This document shows positions 8,917 to 17,293 of a stretch of 64,000 nt of DNA, in pieces (position 1 is the stretch's first letter; each line of letters begins with the position of its first letter). Both the position numbers and the translations under genes were made by a program. The notes beneath the pieces were generated by a model. That model saw nothing but the letters and a program-made list of their open reading frames with translations. It ran no database searches and had not been told where the DNA came from. This DNA is from an uncultured Clostridia bacterium (lineage in GTDB: Bacteria; Bacillota; Clostridia; TANB77; CAG-508). The stretch spans positions 149,259-213,258 of the forward strand of contig CAKPAI010000003.1 of NCBI GenBank assembly GCA_934133005.1, written 5' to 3'.

Positions 8917-10545
8917 TTAGGCAATATTCTTTTTTCTTAATTCTTTTGCATGAAGTAATGTTGTTTCAGTGATATTTCCTGAAGCAATTCTTGCAATTTC
9001 TTTAACAGTTTCATCTTCATTTAATAATTTTATATTTGTGCAAGTTTTTTCTCCAATTACTTCTTTATATATATAATAGTTATAGTCTCCTCTTGCTGCA
9101 ATTGGTGCCAAATGAGTTATTATTAACACTTGATGCTTCTCTGAAATTTTACTTAGCTTTGAAGCAACAGCATTTGCTGCTTTTCCGCTTATTCCAGTAT
9201 CAATTTCATCAAATATAAGTGTTGGAACCTCATCTATATCTGATAATACATTTTTAATAGCAAGCATGATTCTAGACATCTCTCCCCCAGATGCTGTTTG
9301 ACTTAACTTATGCTTTTCTTCCCCTATATTTGTACTAATTAAAAATTCAACATGACATTTTCCGCTTCTAGAAAATTCATTATCATTTACAATTTCTGCA
9401 AAAAATTTAGCATTGTTCATTTCTAGGTCAATCAGTTCTCTGTTTATTTTCTCATTTAATATTTTTGCATGTTCTCTTCTTAATCTTTCTATTTCATTAC
9501 AAAGCTTATTCATTTTAGTTTCAGTTTGTTTAATTTTATCCTTAAGGTTATTATTTTCTTCTTCTAAATTATTGATTCTATATATCTCTTGTTTTACTTC
9601 ATCCTTATACTCTAAAATTTCTTCTATACTATTACCATATTTTCGCTTTAAAGTTTTAATAACCTCTAACCTTTCTTCTACTTCATCTATTTGACTGTCA
9701 CTAAAATCAACATCCGAGTTCATCTCCTCAACGTCCCTTGCTAACTCTTGCACTTCGTAATATATATTTTTTAATTCTACTAGTTTATTTTCATATTTTT
9801 TGTCTACATTTTCTATTTTTTCTAAGGCTTTTATAGAACTATTTATTACTTCTACTGCTGTATTACTTAAGTTAACATTAACTGTATTTAAAGCTTCTGA
9901 TACTTTTTGAGAATTTAACATTAAATTTCTTTTTTCTTCTAGCGTTTCCTCTTCTTTTGGATTTAGTTTAGCAGATTTTATTTCATTATATTGGTACTGT
10001 AATAAATCAAGTCTTCTCTGTCTTTCTCTATCATCTCCTAAATTTTCTTGTAGTTTTTTATTTAAATCCTTATATTCTTCATATAAACATAAATATTCCT
10101 CAAAATATTTAGCCATACTTTCCCCAATAAATTTGTCTAAATATTTTGTATGAAATTCTTCATCCATTAATGTTTGATTGTCAAACTGTCCATGAATATC
10201 AATTACATTTTTCATTATTTTCTTTAATTCATTAACAGTAACCATTCTACCATTAATTTTACACAAGTTTTTTCCATTTGTATTTATTTCTCTAGATACA
10301 ATTATATTTCCATCTACTGAAAGTTCATTTTCTGGCATATATATACATGCCTCTATATAAGACATTTTTTCACCATTTCTAATCATTTCTTTTGAAAATC
10401 TTCCACCTGCAATTATTCCTAGTGAATCTACAATTAAGGTTTTTCCAGCTCCAGTCTCTCCTGTAAGTACATTTAGTCCCTTGTTGAAATCTATTGTAAT
10501 GTCCCCTATTATTCCTATATTTTTTATATGCAATGTAGTTATCAT
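8917..10545 (-). CDS. recN: DNA repair protein RecN
   Basis: SMC-like ATPase that acts early in double-strand break repair. Walker A 'VLTGETGAGKTLIVDSL' is near the N-terminus, long coiled-coil arms run through about residues 150-380, and the ABC signature and Walker B ('LSQTASGGEMSRIMLA', 'PTLIFDEIDTGISG') are near 430-470. About 542 residues. I place the start at the ATG 10543-10545 because AGGAGG lies six bases upstream; the frame is also open a few codons further. A strong promoter with a repeated operator-like element lies directly upstream. Confidence 0.95.
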   Translation of the reverse strand: MITTLHIKNIGIIGDITIDFNKGLNVLTGETGAGKTLIVDSLGIIAGGRFSKEMIRNGEKMSYIEACIYMPENELSVDGNIIVSREINTNGKNLCKINGRMVTVNELKKIMKNVIDIHGQFDNQTLMDEEFHTKYLDKFIGESMAKYFEEYLCLYEEYKDLNKKLQENLGDDRERQRRLDLLQYQYNEIKSAKLNPKEEETLEEKRNLMLNSQKVSEALNTVNVNLSNTAVEVINSSIKALEKIENVDKKYENKLVELKNIYYEVQELARDVEEMNSDVDFSDSQIDEVEERLEVIKTLKRKYGNSIEEILEYKDEVKQEIYRINNLEEENNNLKDKIKQTETKMNKLCNEIERLRREHAKILNEKINRELIDLEMNNAKFFAEIVNDNEFSRSGKCHVEFLISTNIGEEKHKLSQTASGGEMSRIMLAIKNVLSDIDEVPTLIFDEIDTGISGKAANAVASKLSKISEKHQVLIITHLAPIAARGDYNYYIYKEVIGEKTCTNIKLLNEDETVKEIARIASGNITETTLLHAKELRKKNIA

Positions 10546-10556
10546 ATATACCTCCT

Positions 10557-10631
10557 GCAAATTTTTGTTCGCAGACTTATTCTACTCTGTAAGTTTGATT
10601 TTGTCAACACTTTTTAGCAAATTTTTGTTCG
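10557..10631 (-). promoter_or_regulatory. recN promoter flanked by two identical 15-bp operator-like elements
   Basis: On the minus strand TTGACA (10602-10607) and TAGAAT (10579-10584) are separated by 17 bp, a good sigma-A promoter. The identical 15-mer gcaaatttttgttcg occurs at 10617-10631, just upstream of -35, and at 10557-10571, between -10 and the ribosome site. One arm (GTTCG, or CGAAC on the other strand) matches a half-site of the Gram-positive LexA box (CGAAC-N4-GTTCG). The other arm does not. recN is SOS-regulated in many bacteria, so LexA or another damage repressor is plausible but not proved. Confidence 0.55.
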
Positions 10632-10667
10632 TTTCAATCGACAAAATAAACTATTTTTTGAGTATAA

Positions 10668-10700
10668 AAATATTACAGGAAATATTCTCCTGTAATATTT
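10668..10700 (-). terminator. Rho-independent terminator after argS
   Basis: A 13-bp perfect stem (10668-10680 with 10688-10700) is followed on the minus strand by a T-rich run. It lies 7 bp after the argS stop and separates argS from recN. Confidence 0.8.
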
Positions 10701-10706
10701 TATTTT

Positions 10707-12497
10707 TTACATTCTATCTGGTGCTTCAAATCCTAGCAATTCAATTCCATTTTCAAATATTTTCTTTAATAATTTTAGAGTTGTTATATTTGAATATAGT
10801 TTTTCACCATCACCTTGTAATATTTTTACTTTCTGATAGTATCCATTAAAGCTATTGGCAAGTTCAAATAAATATGTACATATTTTTGATGGTGCATTTT
10901 CCTCATAGCTTTCTCTTAATGCTACATTATATCTTGCTATTTCAAGTAATATTTGCTTTTCTATCTCTTCATCAGGTTTTAATATTTTCTCTTCAGGCAA
11001 TTGATTTGCCTCGAAGAATTTATTTAAAATTGACTTTATTCTTACTAATGTATATAAAATATATGGACCAGTTTTTCCATCAAATGAAGTAAATTTGTCT
11101 ACATCAAAAATATAGTCTTTTGAAATTTGGTTTGATAAATCTGCATACTTTAATGCAGCAAGGCCTACAATTTTTGAAATCTTTTCTTTTTCTGGTTCTT
11201 CCATATCCCTTGTTTCTTCTATTTTTTGATAAACTTTTTTGTTTATTTCATTAACAAGGTTTTCAAGTCTCATTACTCCGCCGTTTCTTGTCTTGAATGG
11301 TTTTCCATCTTTTCCATTCATAGTTCCAAATCCTAAAAATACAAGTTTAGCATCATTATCTATTATTTGTGCTTTTTTAGCACATCTAAATACTTGAACA
11401 AAGTGAAGTTCTTGCCTCTTATCAACAACATATATTATTTCATCTGGATCAAAGTCTATCTGTCTTTGCATTATAGTTGCCAAATCTGTAGTTTGGTAGC
11501 ATGAAACACCTCCAGATTTTAATACCATACAAGGATTTATTTTTGTAGTATCTTCTGGACTATCAACATCAACTACCATAGCTCCATCACTTTCATATAT
11601 AATCCCAAGCTCTTTCATTTTCTCAACCATTGGTTTTACATATTTTTGTGAATCACTTTCTCCTAGCCATAAGTCAAAATCCACATTTAATTTTTCATAA
11701 TTTTTCTTTAAATCTGGTACTGATATTTCAACTATTTTTTTCCCTAAATCATAATATCCTCTTTTCCCTTTTTGAAAATATGCAGTATATAACCTTGCTT
11801 TTTCCTTATATTCATTTGCTTTTTTTATTTCTTCTTCTGAAGCTTCTTCTGTCACTTTAGTTTTTGCACTTGCACAAGGATAAATCTCTTCCAAGTCTGT
11901 TACTGTAAATAATGCTTCAGTTGGATATTCTCCTTTATAATTTTCATCAAAATATACCCAATCAGGATGTCTTACTTCAAGTTCTTCTATTACAAGTCCC
12001 ATTTGAAGTCCCCAATCGCCCAAATGAACATCTCCAATTACTTTATTATTAAAGAATTTATGAATTCTTTTAACACTTTCACCTATTATTGCCGGTCTTA
12101 AATGACCTACATGTAAAGGTTTTGCTACATTTGGACCACCATAATCTACTACGACAGTTTTATTTTCATCCATTACACATCCGAATTTTTCGTCTTTTAC
12201 TAGCTCATTACAATAGTCAGTCAAAAAATCGCTTGAAATATTTATATTTATAAATCCTGGTTTTACTACTTCAATTTTTTCAAATTCTCTATTATTTTTG
12301 CATTTTTCGACAACTTCATTAGCTATTATAAATGGTGCTTTCTTATATTCTTTTGCAGCCATTAAGGCTCCATCACATTGAAACTCACATAAATCCGGTC
12401 TATTAGAATTTATAACTCTTCCATATTTCTTATTATAGCCACAAGCTTCAAATGCTTCTTCGATTTTTTCTTGTAATACTAAAATTATCTCTTTCAA
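10707..12497 (-). CDS. argS: Arginyl-tRNA synthetase
   Basis: Class I synthetase of 596 residues charging tRNA-Arg. The HIGH-type motif is 'NVAKPLHVGHLRPAIIG' near residue 128. The N-terminal Add1 domain and the C-terminal DALR anticodon-binding domain ('YNVALRESYEENAPSKICTYL') are present. The start codon is TTG at 12495-12497 with GGGAGC upstream. The gene lies downstream of tRNA-Leu, separated by a terminator. Confidence 0.96.
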   Translation of the reverse strand: MKEIILVLQEKIEEAFEACGYNKKYGRVINSNRPDLCEFQCDGALMAAKEYKKAPFIIANEVVEKCKNNREFEKIEVVKPGFININISSDFLTDYCNELVKDEKFGCVMDENKTVVVDYGGPNVAKPLHVGHLRPAIIGESVKRIHKFFNNKVIGDVHLGDWGLQMGLVIEELEVRHPDWVYFDENYKGEYPTEALFTVTDLEEIYPCASAKTKVTEEASEEEIKKANEYKEKARLYTAYFQKGKRGYYDLGKKIVEISVPDLKKNYEKLNVDFDLWLGESDSQKYVKPMVEKMKELGIIYESDGAMVVDVDSPEDTTKINPCMVLKSGGVSCYQTTDLATIMQRQIDFDPDEIIYVVDKRQELHFVQVFRCAKKAQIIDNDAKLVFLGFGTMNGKDGKPFKTRNGGVMRLENLVNEINKKVYQKIEETRDMEEPEKEKISKIVGLAALKYADLSNQISKDYIFDVDKFTSFDGKTGPYILYTLVRIKSILNKFFEANQLPEEKILKPDEEIEKQILLEIARYNVALRESYEENAPSKICTYLFELANSFNGYYQKVKILQGDGEKLYSNITTLKLLKKIFENGIELLGFEAPDRM

Positions 12498-12532
12498 GTA
12501 TAGCTCCCTCTCTTTTTTAATATATCAATAAA

Positions 12533-12573
12533 ATAAAAATACACCAAAACACTTTCATATAAAGCGTTTGGTG
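12533..12573 (-). terminator. Terminator after tRNA-Leu
   Basis: Inverted repeat 12542-12550 with 12566-12573 (caccaaaac/gtttggtg, extended by a few internal pairs). On the minus strand it is followed by a T-rich tract. It ends the tRNA-Leu transcript ahead of argS. Confidence 0.7.
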
Positions 12574-12582
12574 CTAAAATAT

Positions 12583-12666
12583 TGGTGCGGATGAGAGGAC
12601 TCGAACCTCCACGTCGTTGACACTGGTTCCTAAGACCAGCGCGTCTGCCAGTTCCGCCACATCCGC
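12583..12666 (-). tRNA. tRNA-Leu(UAG)
   Basis: Acceptor GCGGATG pairs with CATCCGC. The anticodon loop CTTAGGA is closed by CTGGT/ACCAG, giving anticodon UAG. A long class II variable arm is present, as expected for leucine, and CCA is encoded. 84 nt. Confidence 0.95.
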
Positions 12667-12704
12667 ATTACCTTGCTAAAGCATTATATCTTTAGCACTT
12701 CTAT

Positions 12705-12734
12705 ATATTAGCATAATTGTATGTTTATTGTCAA
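12705..12734 (-). promoter_or_regulatory. Promoter of tRNA-Leu
   Basis: Minus-strand TTGACA (12729-12734), 18-bp spacer, TAATAT (12705-12710). An inverted repeat (12674-12681 with 12690-12697, tgctaaag/ctttagca) lies between promoter and tRNA and would fold in the 5' leader. Confidence 0.65.
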
Positions 12735-12921
12735 GTATTATTTTTAATTTTTTTGTAACTTTCGTTTATTATTTTTTCTAATTTTTATTGAAAATAAGTC
12801 TTTCATTTCCGTCTTATAACGCTTTCAAATGCAGATAAATTAAGACTTTTATCACTTTTTCTATTGCAAATTTGCAAAATTATTTATATTATTATTTAAA
12901 CTTTATGAAGGGAGAAAACAA

Positions 12922-13293
12922 ATGGCAAATTCTAACAATGTAACAAATCATGATTTATTAATTTACCAAAAATATTTAGAATTAATTTATTATACTACAA
13001 ATCTTTTAGCAAAATTTCCAAGAAGTGAAAAATTTGCACTTTCTACAGAAATTCGCGATAATCTTTATAATGGCCTTAGCCACTTAATTCGTTCTATAAA
13101 ATTATACAATAAACGTGAAAAGCTCGATAATCTATTTGAATTTGATGTTGCTTTAAGTATTTTAAAAGTTCAAATAAGACTAGCTAATAAGAATCATTAT
13201 ATTACTGAAAAAAATTACACCTTTTGGAGTCAAAGCGTCACAGATATAGGAAATATGCTAGGAGGTTGGATTTCATCATGCCAAAAAAGATAA
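12922..13293 (+). CDS. avd: DGR1 accessory variability protein (four-helix bundle)
   Basis: 123-residue helical protein of the Avd/four-helix-bundle family that binds the DGR reverse transcriptase and template RNA. The sequence is mostly amphipathic helix with many Arg/Lys. Family-like features are 'LAKFPRSEKFALSTEIRDNLY' (about residues 34-54) and a C-terminal 'IGNMLGGWI'. A comparable 'KIPRVEKFNIGSEIK' and 'LGKIIGGLL' occur in the DGR2 protein in this window, which supports the call. It overlaps the RT start by 16 bp, so the two are translationally coupled. Ribosome site GAAGGGAG. Confidence 0.85.
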   Translation: MANSNNVTNHDLLIYQKYLELIYYTTNLLAKFPRSEKFALSTEIRDNLYNGLSHLIRSIKLYNKREKLDNLFEFDVALSILKVQIRLANKNHYITEKNYTFWSQSVTDIGNMLGGWISSCQKR

Positions 13294-14387
13294 AAAATCT
13301 TTTCTATCAAAATTTAACTTATTCAAAACTTCTTGCTGCTCACTATCGTGCTAAAAAGCATAAAACCTATAAAGGAGAGATTTTACGTTTTGAGTTAAAT
13401 CTTGAAAATAACCTCATAAATTTGCTCAACGATTTAAAAAATAGACATTATCGAGTTGGGCAATATCGTGAATTTATGGTATATGAACCTAAACCTAGAG
13501 TAATAAAATCCCTTCCATATAGAGATAGAATTGTACATCAATGGGTAGTAGAAGAATTTATAAAACCTTACATTACTCCCAAATTAATAGATACAACTTT
13601 TGCTTGTATTGTAAATCGTGGAACTCATGCGTCTGCTGATCAAATGCAAAGATATATGAGACGACTTTATAATAAGCATATAGATTATTGGATTTTAAAA
13701 TGTGATATTAGCAAATTTTTCTATTCTATTGATCCAAATATTTTGTATACAATCTTGCAAAAACATATTTACGATAAGGATCTTCTTTACCTAATAAAAA
13801 TCATTTTATTTGATAACCGCGATTCTAATGAAAAAATAGGAATCCCAATAGGTAACTATACTTCACAATATTTTGCAAATATTTATTTAAATGAATTAGA
13901 CCAATATGTAAAACGAATTTTAAAAGTAAAATATTATATTAGATATATGGATGATTTTATTCTTTTGCTACCAACAAAAAAAGATTGCATAGAATACAAG
14001 AAAATACTTGAAGAGTTTTTACACTCAAAATTACACTTAAATTTAAATGCAAAAACAAAATATTACCCTTCAAAGATGGGTGTTGACTTTTGTGGATATA
14101 GAATTTTTCCAACTCATAGGCTTCTTCGAAATTCTAATAAAACAAAAATTAAAAATAGCATTAAACATTGGAATATATTATATAGAAAAAAACAATTGGA
14201 TTTAGATTATGCTTTACAATCATTTAACTCTTGGTATGGCCATGCTAGCCATTGCAACTCATTTCATTTAATAAGCAAAATGGTTAATCGTTGTGACTTT
14301 TTTGAAACACCAAAAAGCTTAACAGAAAATGAAAACTACTTAAATTCACTTATTGAAAACGAAATAGAAAAAAATACACTAGCCTAA
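13278..14387 (+). CDS. DGR1 reverse transcriptase
   Basis: Reverse transcriptase that copies a template RNA into mutagenised cDNA. About 369 residues from the ATG at 13278, which has AGGAGG at 13259-13264; the frame is open further upstream inside avd. The catalytic box is 'YYIRYMDDFILL' (YMDD). The upstream motif is 'IGNYTSQYFANIYLNELD', with the IGxxxSQ form characteristic of DGR enzymes instead of QGxxxSP of retrons and group II introns. A C-terminal thumb-like basic region follows. No intron or retron RNA structure is seen next to it. The gene converges on the template array. Confidence 0.93.
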   Translation: MPKKIKNLFYQNLTYSKLLAAHYRAKKHKTYKGEILRFELNLENNLINLLNDLKNRHYRVGQYREFMVYEPKPRVIKSLPYRDRIVHQWVVEEFIKPYITPKLIDTTFACIVNRGTHASADQMQRYMRRLYNKHIDYWILKCDISKFFYSIDPNILYTILQKHIYDKDLLYLIKIILFDNRDSNEKIGIPIGNYTSQYFANIYLNELDQYVKRILKVKYYIRYMDDFILLLPTKKDCIEYKKILEEFLHSKLHLNLNAKTKYYPSKMGVDFCGYRIFPTHRLLRNSNKTKIKNSIKHWNILYRKKQLDLDYALQSFNSWYGHASHCNSFHLISKMVNRCDFFETPKSLTENENYLNSLIENEIEKNTLA

Positions 14388-14405
14388 ATTTTAAGCTAGT
14401 GTATT
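14373..14405. terminator. Bidirectional terminator between RT1 and the template array
   Basis: Perfect 11-bp stem (aatacactagc/gctagtgtatt). It overlaps the RT stop codon region. The minus-strand side runs into seven T residues, so it can end a transcript coming leftward through the cassette array. The plus-strand side is only moderately T-rich. Confidence 0.75.
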
Positions 14406-14582
14406 CTTTGTTTCATCGGATTTTCATTTTTCATTACTCAAACAATGTCACATTTCATGTGTTTATGATACAAGAACTATCGCTTATACCAAAGGAATTA
14501 AACTTCTTTGACACAATATCTCTCGATTTAGTCCTTAAACTATTTCCCCTCAATCAGAAAATATAAGATTTTCCTTCGTGTC

Positions 14583-14782
14583 GAAGTGCTACTCGCAGAC
14601 TAACACTAAGCGGTAGCTATAATTGTTATTAGCGTTGCCATTATTGTCACCAAAGGCAAAGGCTCCTGCTCCTGCACCATTCCAGAAATTACCTCCACGT
14701 AGGCAGAAAGCCTCAGTCAGGTTCGCCGTGTCTTCGTCTGCGTTACAGTTTAATCCCTACTTTTTCTATTTTATTTTGCGCC
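14583..14782 (-). repeat. DGR1 template-like cassette A
   Basis: First of four head-to-tail units of about 197 bp. Read on the minus strand it would encode the target's C-terminal lectin-like segment, rich in Asn codons ('FGDNNGNANNNYSYR', then RLVLVCE and a stop). An in-frame TAG lies directly before the homologous segment and there is no start codon, so the unit is not a gene. The Asn-rich, AAY-dense sequence is typical of DGR templates. Its mismatches to the local target are not limited to template A, so it is not the direct template of that gene. The 14406-14582 stretch to the left holds nothing I recognise. Confidence 0.8.
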
Positions 14783-14979
14783 GAAGTGCTACTCGCAGAC
14801 TAACACTAAGCGGTAGCTACAATCGTTATTAGCGTTACCATTATTGTCGCCAAAGGCAAAAGTTCCTGCTCCGTCTCCATACCTGAAAAAACCTCCACGT
14901 AAGCTGAAAGCCTCAGTCAGTTTCGCTGTGTCCTCGTCTGCGTTACAGTTTAATCCCTATTTTCTATTTTATTTGCGTC
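14783..14979 (-). repeat. DGR1 template-like cassette B
   Basis: Second unit, also framed by stop codons on the minus strand. Compared with A, several Asn codons are changed at their A positions (AAT to TTT and AAT to TAT in 'GGFFRYGDGAG' versus 'GGNFWNGAGAG'), mixed with ordinary substitutions. It may be an old template or a copy of a once-diversified target. Confidence 0.75.
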
Positions 14980-15177
14980 GAAGTGCTACTCGCAGACTAA
15001 CACTACTCGGTAGCTATGATTGTTGTTAGCGTTGCCATCATTGTCAACAAATGCAAAGGCTCCTGCTCCAGTACCATTCCAAAAATGACCTCCACGTTGG
15101 CAGAAAGGTCCGTCGGTACCTCCTGTGTCCTCGTCTGCGTTACAGTCTAATCCCTATTTTTCTATTTTATTTGCGTC
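14980..15177 (-). repeat. DGR1 template-like cassette C
   Basis: Third unit. Its upstream (coding 5') part, 15103-15140, is identical over 38 bp to the target gene at 15613-15650, where cassette D has nine differences. The coding 3' end carries SYRVVLVCE like D, not SYRLVLVCE like A, B and the target. Confidence 0.78.
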
Positions 15178-15354
15178 GAAGTGCTACTCGCAGACTAACA
15201 CTACTCGGTAGCTATAATTGTTCCATGCATTGCCATTATTGTCTGCAAATGCAAAAGCTCCTGCATTAGTGCCATTCCAGAAATTACCTCCACGTATGCT
15301 GAAAGGTCCCTCAGTAGCGTCCGTGTCTGGGTCTGCGTTATAGTTTAATCCCTA
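15178..15354 (-). repeat. DGR1 cassette D, best candidate template repeat for the local target
   Basis: Fourth unit and nearest to the target. Positions 15179-15309 align without gaps to the target at 15491-15621 with 14 mismatches. Thirteen are at plus-strand T, that is A in the coding sense. The core 15206-15309 has 12 mismatches, all at A. At protein level the changes are Asn to His, Thr, Thr, Ala, Gly, His and Leu, and Tyr to Ser. Only D shares the target's Trp codon in 'GNAWNNY'. This is the expected relation between a DGR template and its variable repeat. Confidence 0.88.
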
Positions 15355-15369
15355 CATTCATATATAATT

Positions 15370-15443
15370 GAGGTCCTTAACGGACCTCATATTTTATTTT
15401 TATCTTATTTACAATTATACATTTGACTCCATCGAGCTTACAA
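15370..15443 (-). promoter_or_regulatory. Putative promoter and leader hairpin of the template RNA array
   Basis: Minus-strand TTGTAA (15438-15443), 18-bp spacer, TATAAT (15414-15419). A 7-bp hairpin follows (15370-15388, gaggtcc/ggacctc), and then cassettes D, C, B and A. A transcript from here to the terminator at 14373-14405 would be about 1 kb of non-coding RNA with four templates. On the plus strand the same hairpin is followed by T-rich sequence and could act as a terminator instead. Confidence 0.5.
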
Positions 15444-15490
15444 CCAAAAGTTTCTGCAAAACAAAGGTCTCAAGGTTCAAGGAATCTACA

Positions 15491-15650
15491 AAGTGCTACT
15501 CGCAGACTAACACTAAGCGGTAGCTAGAAAGGTGCCACGCACCGCCATTAGCGTCTGCAAATGCAAAAGCTCCTGCAGTAGTGCCAGTCCAGAAATGACC
15601 TCCACGTATGCTGAAAGGTCCGTCGGTACCTCCTGTGTCCTCGTCTGCGT
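15491..15650 (-). other. Variable repeat (VR) of the DGR1 target gene
   Basis: The C-terminal codons and stop of the target gene, homologous to the four cassettes. The core 15518-15621 relates to cassette D by A-only changes. The segment 15613-15650 is identical to cassette C. The extreme 3' side (actaagcgg) matches cassettes A and B rather than D. The VR therefore looks like a mosaic. Confidence 0.85.
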
Positions 15651-17109
15651 AGTCGTTGAACCAACTTTTATTATTACCGTTTCCATTTGACGTTTCGTAG
15701 ATTGCATCTCCATACATATCTTTCCATTTTGCGTAATGGAAATGGATTGATCCATCATTTCCTTCTACTGTTGTATCTATTGGATAAATTGTTACATATT
15801 TACTACTATTACTTGGTATTTGGGAATCTGCTACACTTGAACTATATTTTCCATTTGCTGTTTTTGCATATAATGAGTTTCCATTATTATTTGTATATTT
15901 ACTATATAATACTGATGTATATTCCCAACATCCTCCGCTTATATCATATACTCCGTATAGATTTCCAGTTGTACTGGCATTCATTCCATATTTTCCATTA
16001 TATCTATTATCATCTGCTATATTTTCTTCTGTTGTTCTTCCTGTTCCGCTTGAACCATAACCTGTTACTTCATTATAGTATGTTGTTTCTCCCTCTTTTG
16101 TTTCTGGTCCATATGTGTTCATTCCTATTTCATGGCCATTTCTTCCATATTGACTATGTGTTAGATATGCTATTGCTCCCCACTCACTATTTTTCATTAA
16201 ATGTGAATTTGCTCCTGTATTTTGCTTGCTACTATAATTTAATGAGTTATCAAAACAATAACTTATATTTATATAATTCCATGAATAATTGTTTGGCTTA
16301 CTTACTGCTCTTGTTGTGTTACTAAGTGATACATTTCCACTTTTTAATTTTATGTTATTCCAGGTTACTCCATTATCTGTTGTCTGCTCCATACTCATTT
16401 CGTATTTTGCAACCCAGACTCCTGATATTTCTTTATCCCATCCACCTAACTGTAGATTAGTTGTAAATGCTGGATGAATTTTATAATCTTTACTTGCTGT
16501 TGTCGTATTTTGATCTATAAATTTTACTGTTATTGTTCCTGCTTTATTTGTTCCAGTTCCGCCTATCTCTTTTCCTGTTAATTTATATTCATATCTTGGT
16601 ATCCACACAAAATAACTTCCATCTACTGTACTTTTGGCATTTGCCCACTTGCTATTTTTACTATCTGTACTATTATCTCCTGCTACATAACTATACCAAT
16701 CATTCCAACTGAATTCTTTTTGGTCACTTGTTATTTCCATTTCAGTTGATGTTAGACTTGCTTTATATGTTCCATTTGAATTTTTACTTCCATCTGACCA
16801 GTACACTCCTACCATGTTATTTCCTAGTTTTGGCGTACATATTCCCAATGTACTATTCCAATTTCCGCCTTCAAATACACTTCTAGTATTACTTAGTGCT
16901 GCGAGTTCTGTTGCCAATTGGTCCATTTGACTATTTTCAGCAGCTGCAGCATCTTTTGTTTTTTGTGCTGCTTCTTTTGCTCTATTTATTAAGCCATTTT
17001 GTCCTATAACAAGGTTTATTGTAACTCCTGCTAAAATTAAAAGTACAACTATTGTTACTACTAGAGCTACCAAAGTTATACCTTTTTGTCCTGTCATTTT
17101 TTTCTTCAT
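15496..17109 (-). CDS. DGR1 target: prepilin-like protein with FGE/C-type-lectin variable domain
   Basis: 537 residues, predicted surface protein. A short basic leader ends in Gly before 'ITLVALVVTIVVLLILAGV' (about residues 11-29), a type IV prepilin-like segment without the usual Glu at +5. A helical part rich in Ala, Lys and Gln follows. The large C-terminal region has features of the formylglycine-generating-enzyme/SUMF1 fold, which DGRs use as a C-type-lectin scaffold ('FVWIPRYEYKL', 'VWVAKYEMS', 'GNLYGVYDISGGCWEYT', 'SIRGGHFW', 'SSYRLVLVCE'). The variable residues lie in the last 40. Probably a binding protein whose ligand specificity is diversified; the ligand is unknown. Confidence 0.85.
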   Translation of the reverse strand: MKKKMTGQKGITLVALVVTIVVLLILAGVTINLVIGQNGLINRAKEAAQKTKDAAAAENSQMDQLATELAALSNTRSVFEGGNWNSTLGICTPKLGNNMVGVYWSDGSKNSNGTYKASLTSTEMEITSDQKEFSWNDWYSYVAGDNSTDSKNSKWANAKSTVDGSYFVWIPRYEYKLTGKEIGGTGTNKAGTITVKFIDQNTTTASKDYKIHPAFTTNLQLGGWDKEISGVWVAKYEMSMEQTTDNGVTWNNIKLKSGNVSLSNTTRAVSKPNNYSWNYINISYCFDNSLNYSSKQNTGANSHLMKNSEWGAIAYLTHSQYGRNGHEIGMNTYGPETKEGETTYYNEVTGYGSSGTGRTTEENIADDNRYNGKYGMNASTTGNLYGVYDISGGCWEYTSVLYSKYTNNNGNSLYAKTANGKYSSSVADSQIPSNSSKYVTIYPIDTTVEGNDGSIHFHYAKWKDMYGDAIYETSNGNGNNKSWFNDYADEDTGGTDGPFSIRGGHFWTGTTAGAFAFADANGGAWHLSSYRLVLVCE

Positions 17110-17190
17110 GATATCCTCCTTTGTTTTGCCTATGAATTTAGTTCATATTTTATCTCTATTCAATATACAATAATATACTAGCATTACTTT

Positions 17191-17223
17191 CCAAAAAAAT
17201 CAACAGATATTTTTAAATCTGTT
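17191..17223 (-). terminator. Terminator after the polysaccharide deacetylase gene
   Basis: Stem aacagat/atctgtt (17202-17208 with 17217-17223), followed on the minus strand by a run of seven T. Confidence 0.65.
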
Positions 17224-17293
17224 AAAAATTTTTATAACAATTAAAAATATCTGTATTTTCTTATATTTTGTTTTATTTTTTGTAAATTATATT

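Noticed and set aside
13278..14387. Group II intron or retron reverse transcriptase
   Set aside because: The SQ-type motif (IGNYTSQ), the adjacent avd and the A-specific template/target pair identify a DGR. No intron domains V/VI or msr/msd structure is seen.
14623..15269. Plus-strand open frames over the DGR1 cassettes
   Set aside because: They are repeats of the same antisense reading, begin without ribosome sites and vanish when the cassettes are read as templates on the other strand.
14583..15354. CRISPR array
   Set aside because: Units of about 197 bp are nearly identical throughout. There are no short repeats with unique spacers and no cas genes.
15513..15758. 81-codon minus-strand frame inside the DGR1 target
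   Set aside because: It is an overlapping shadow of the target's variable end in another frame with no independent start signal.
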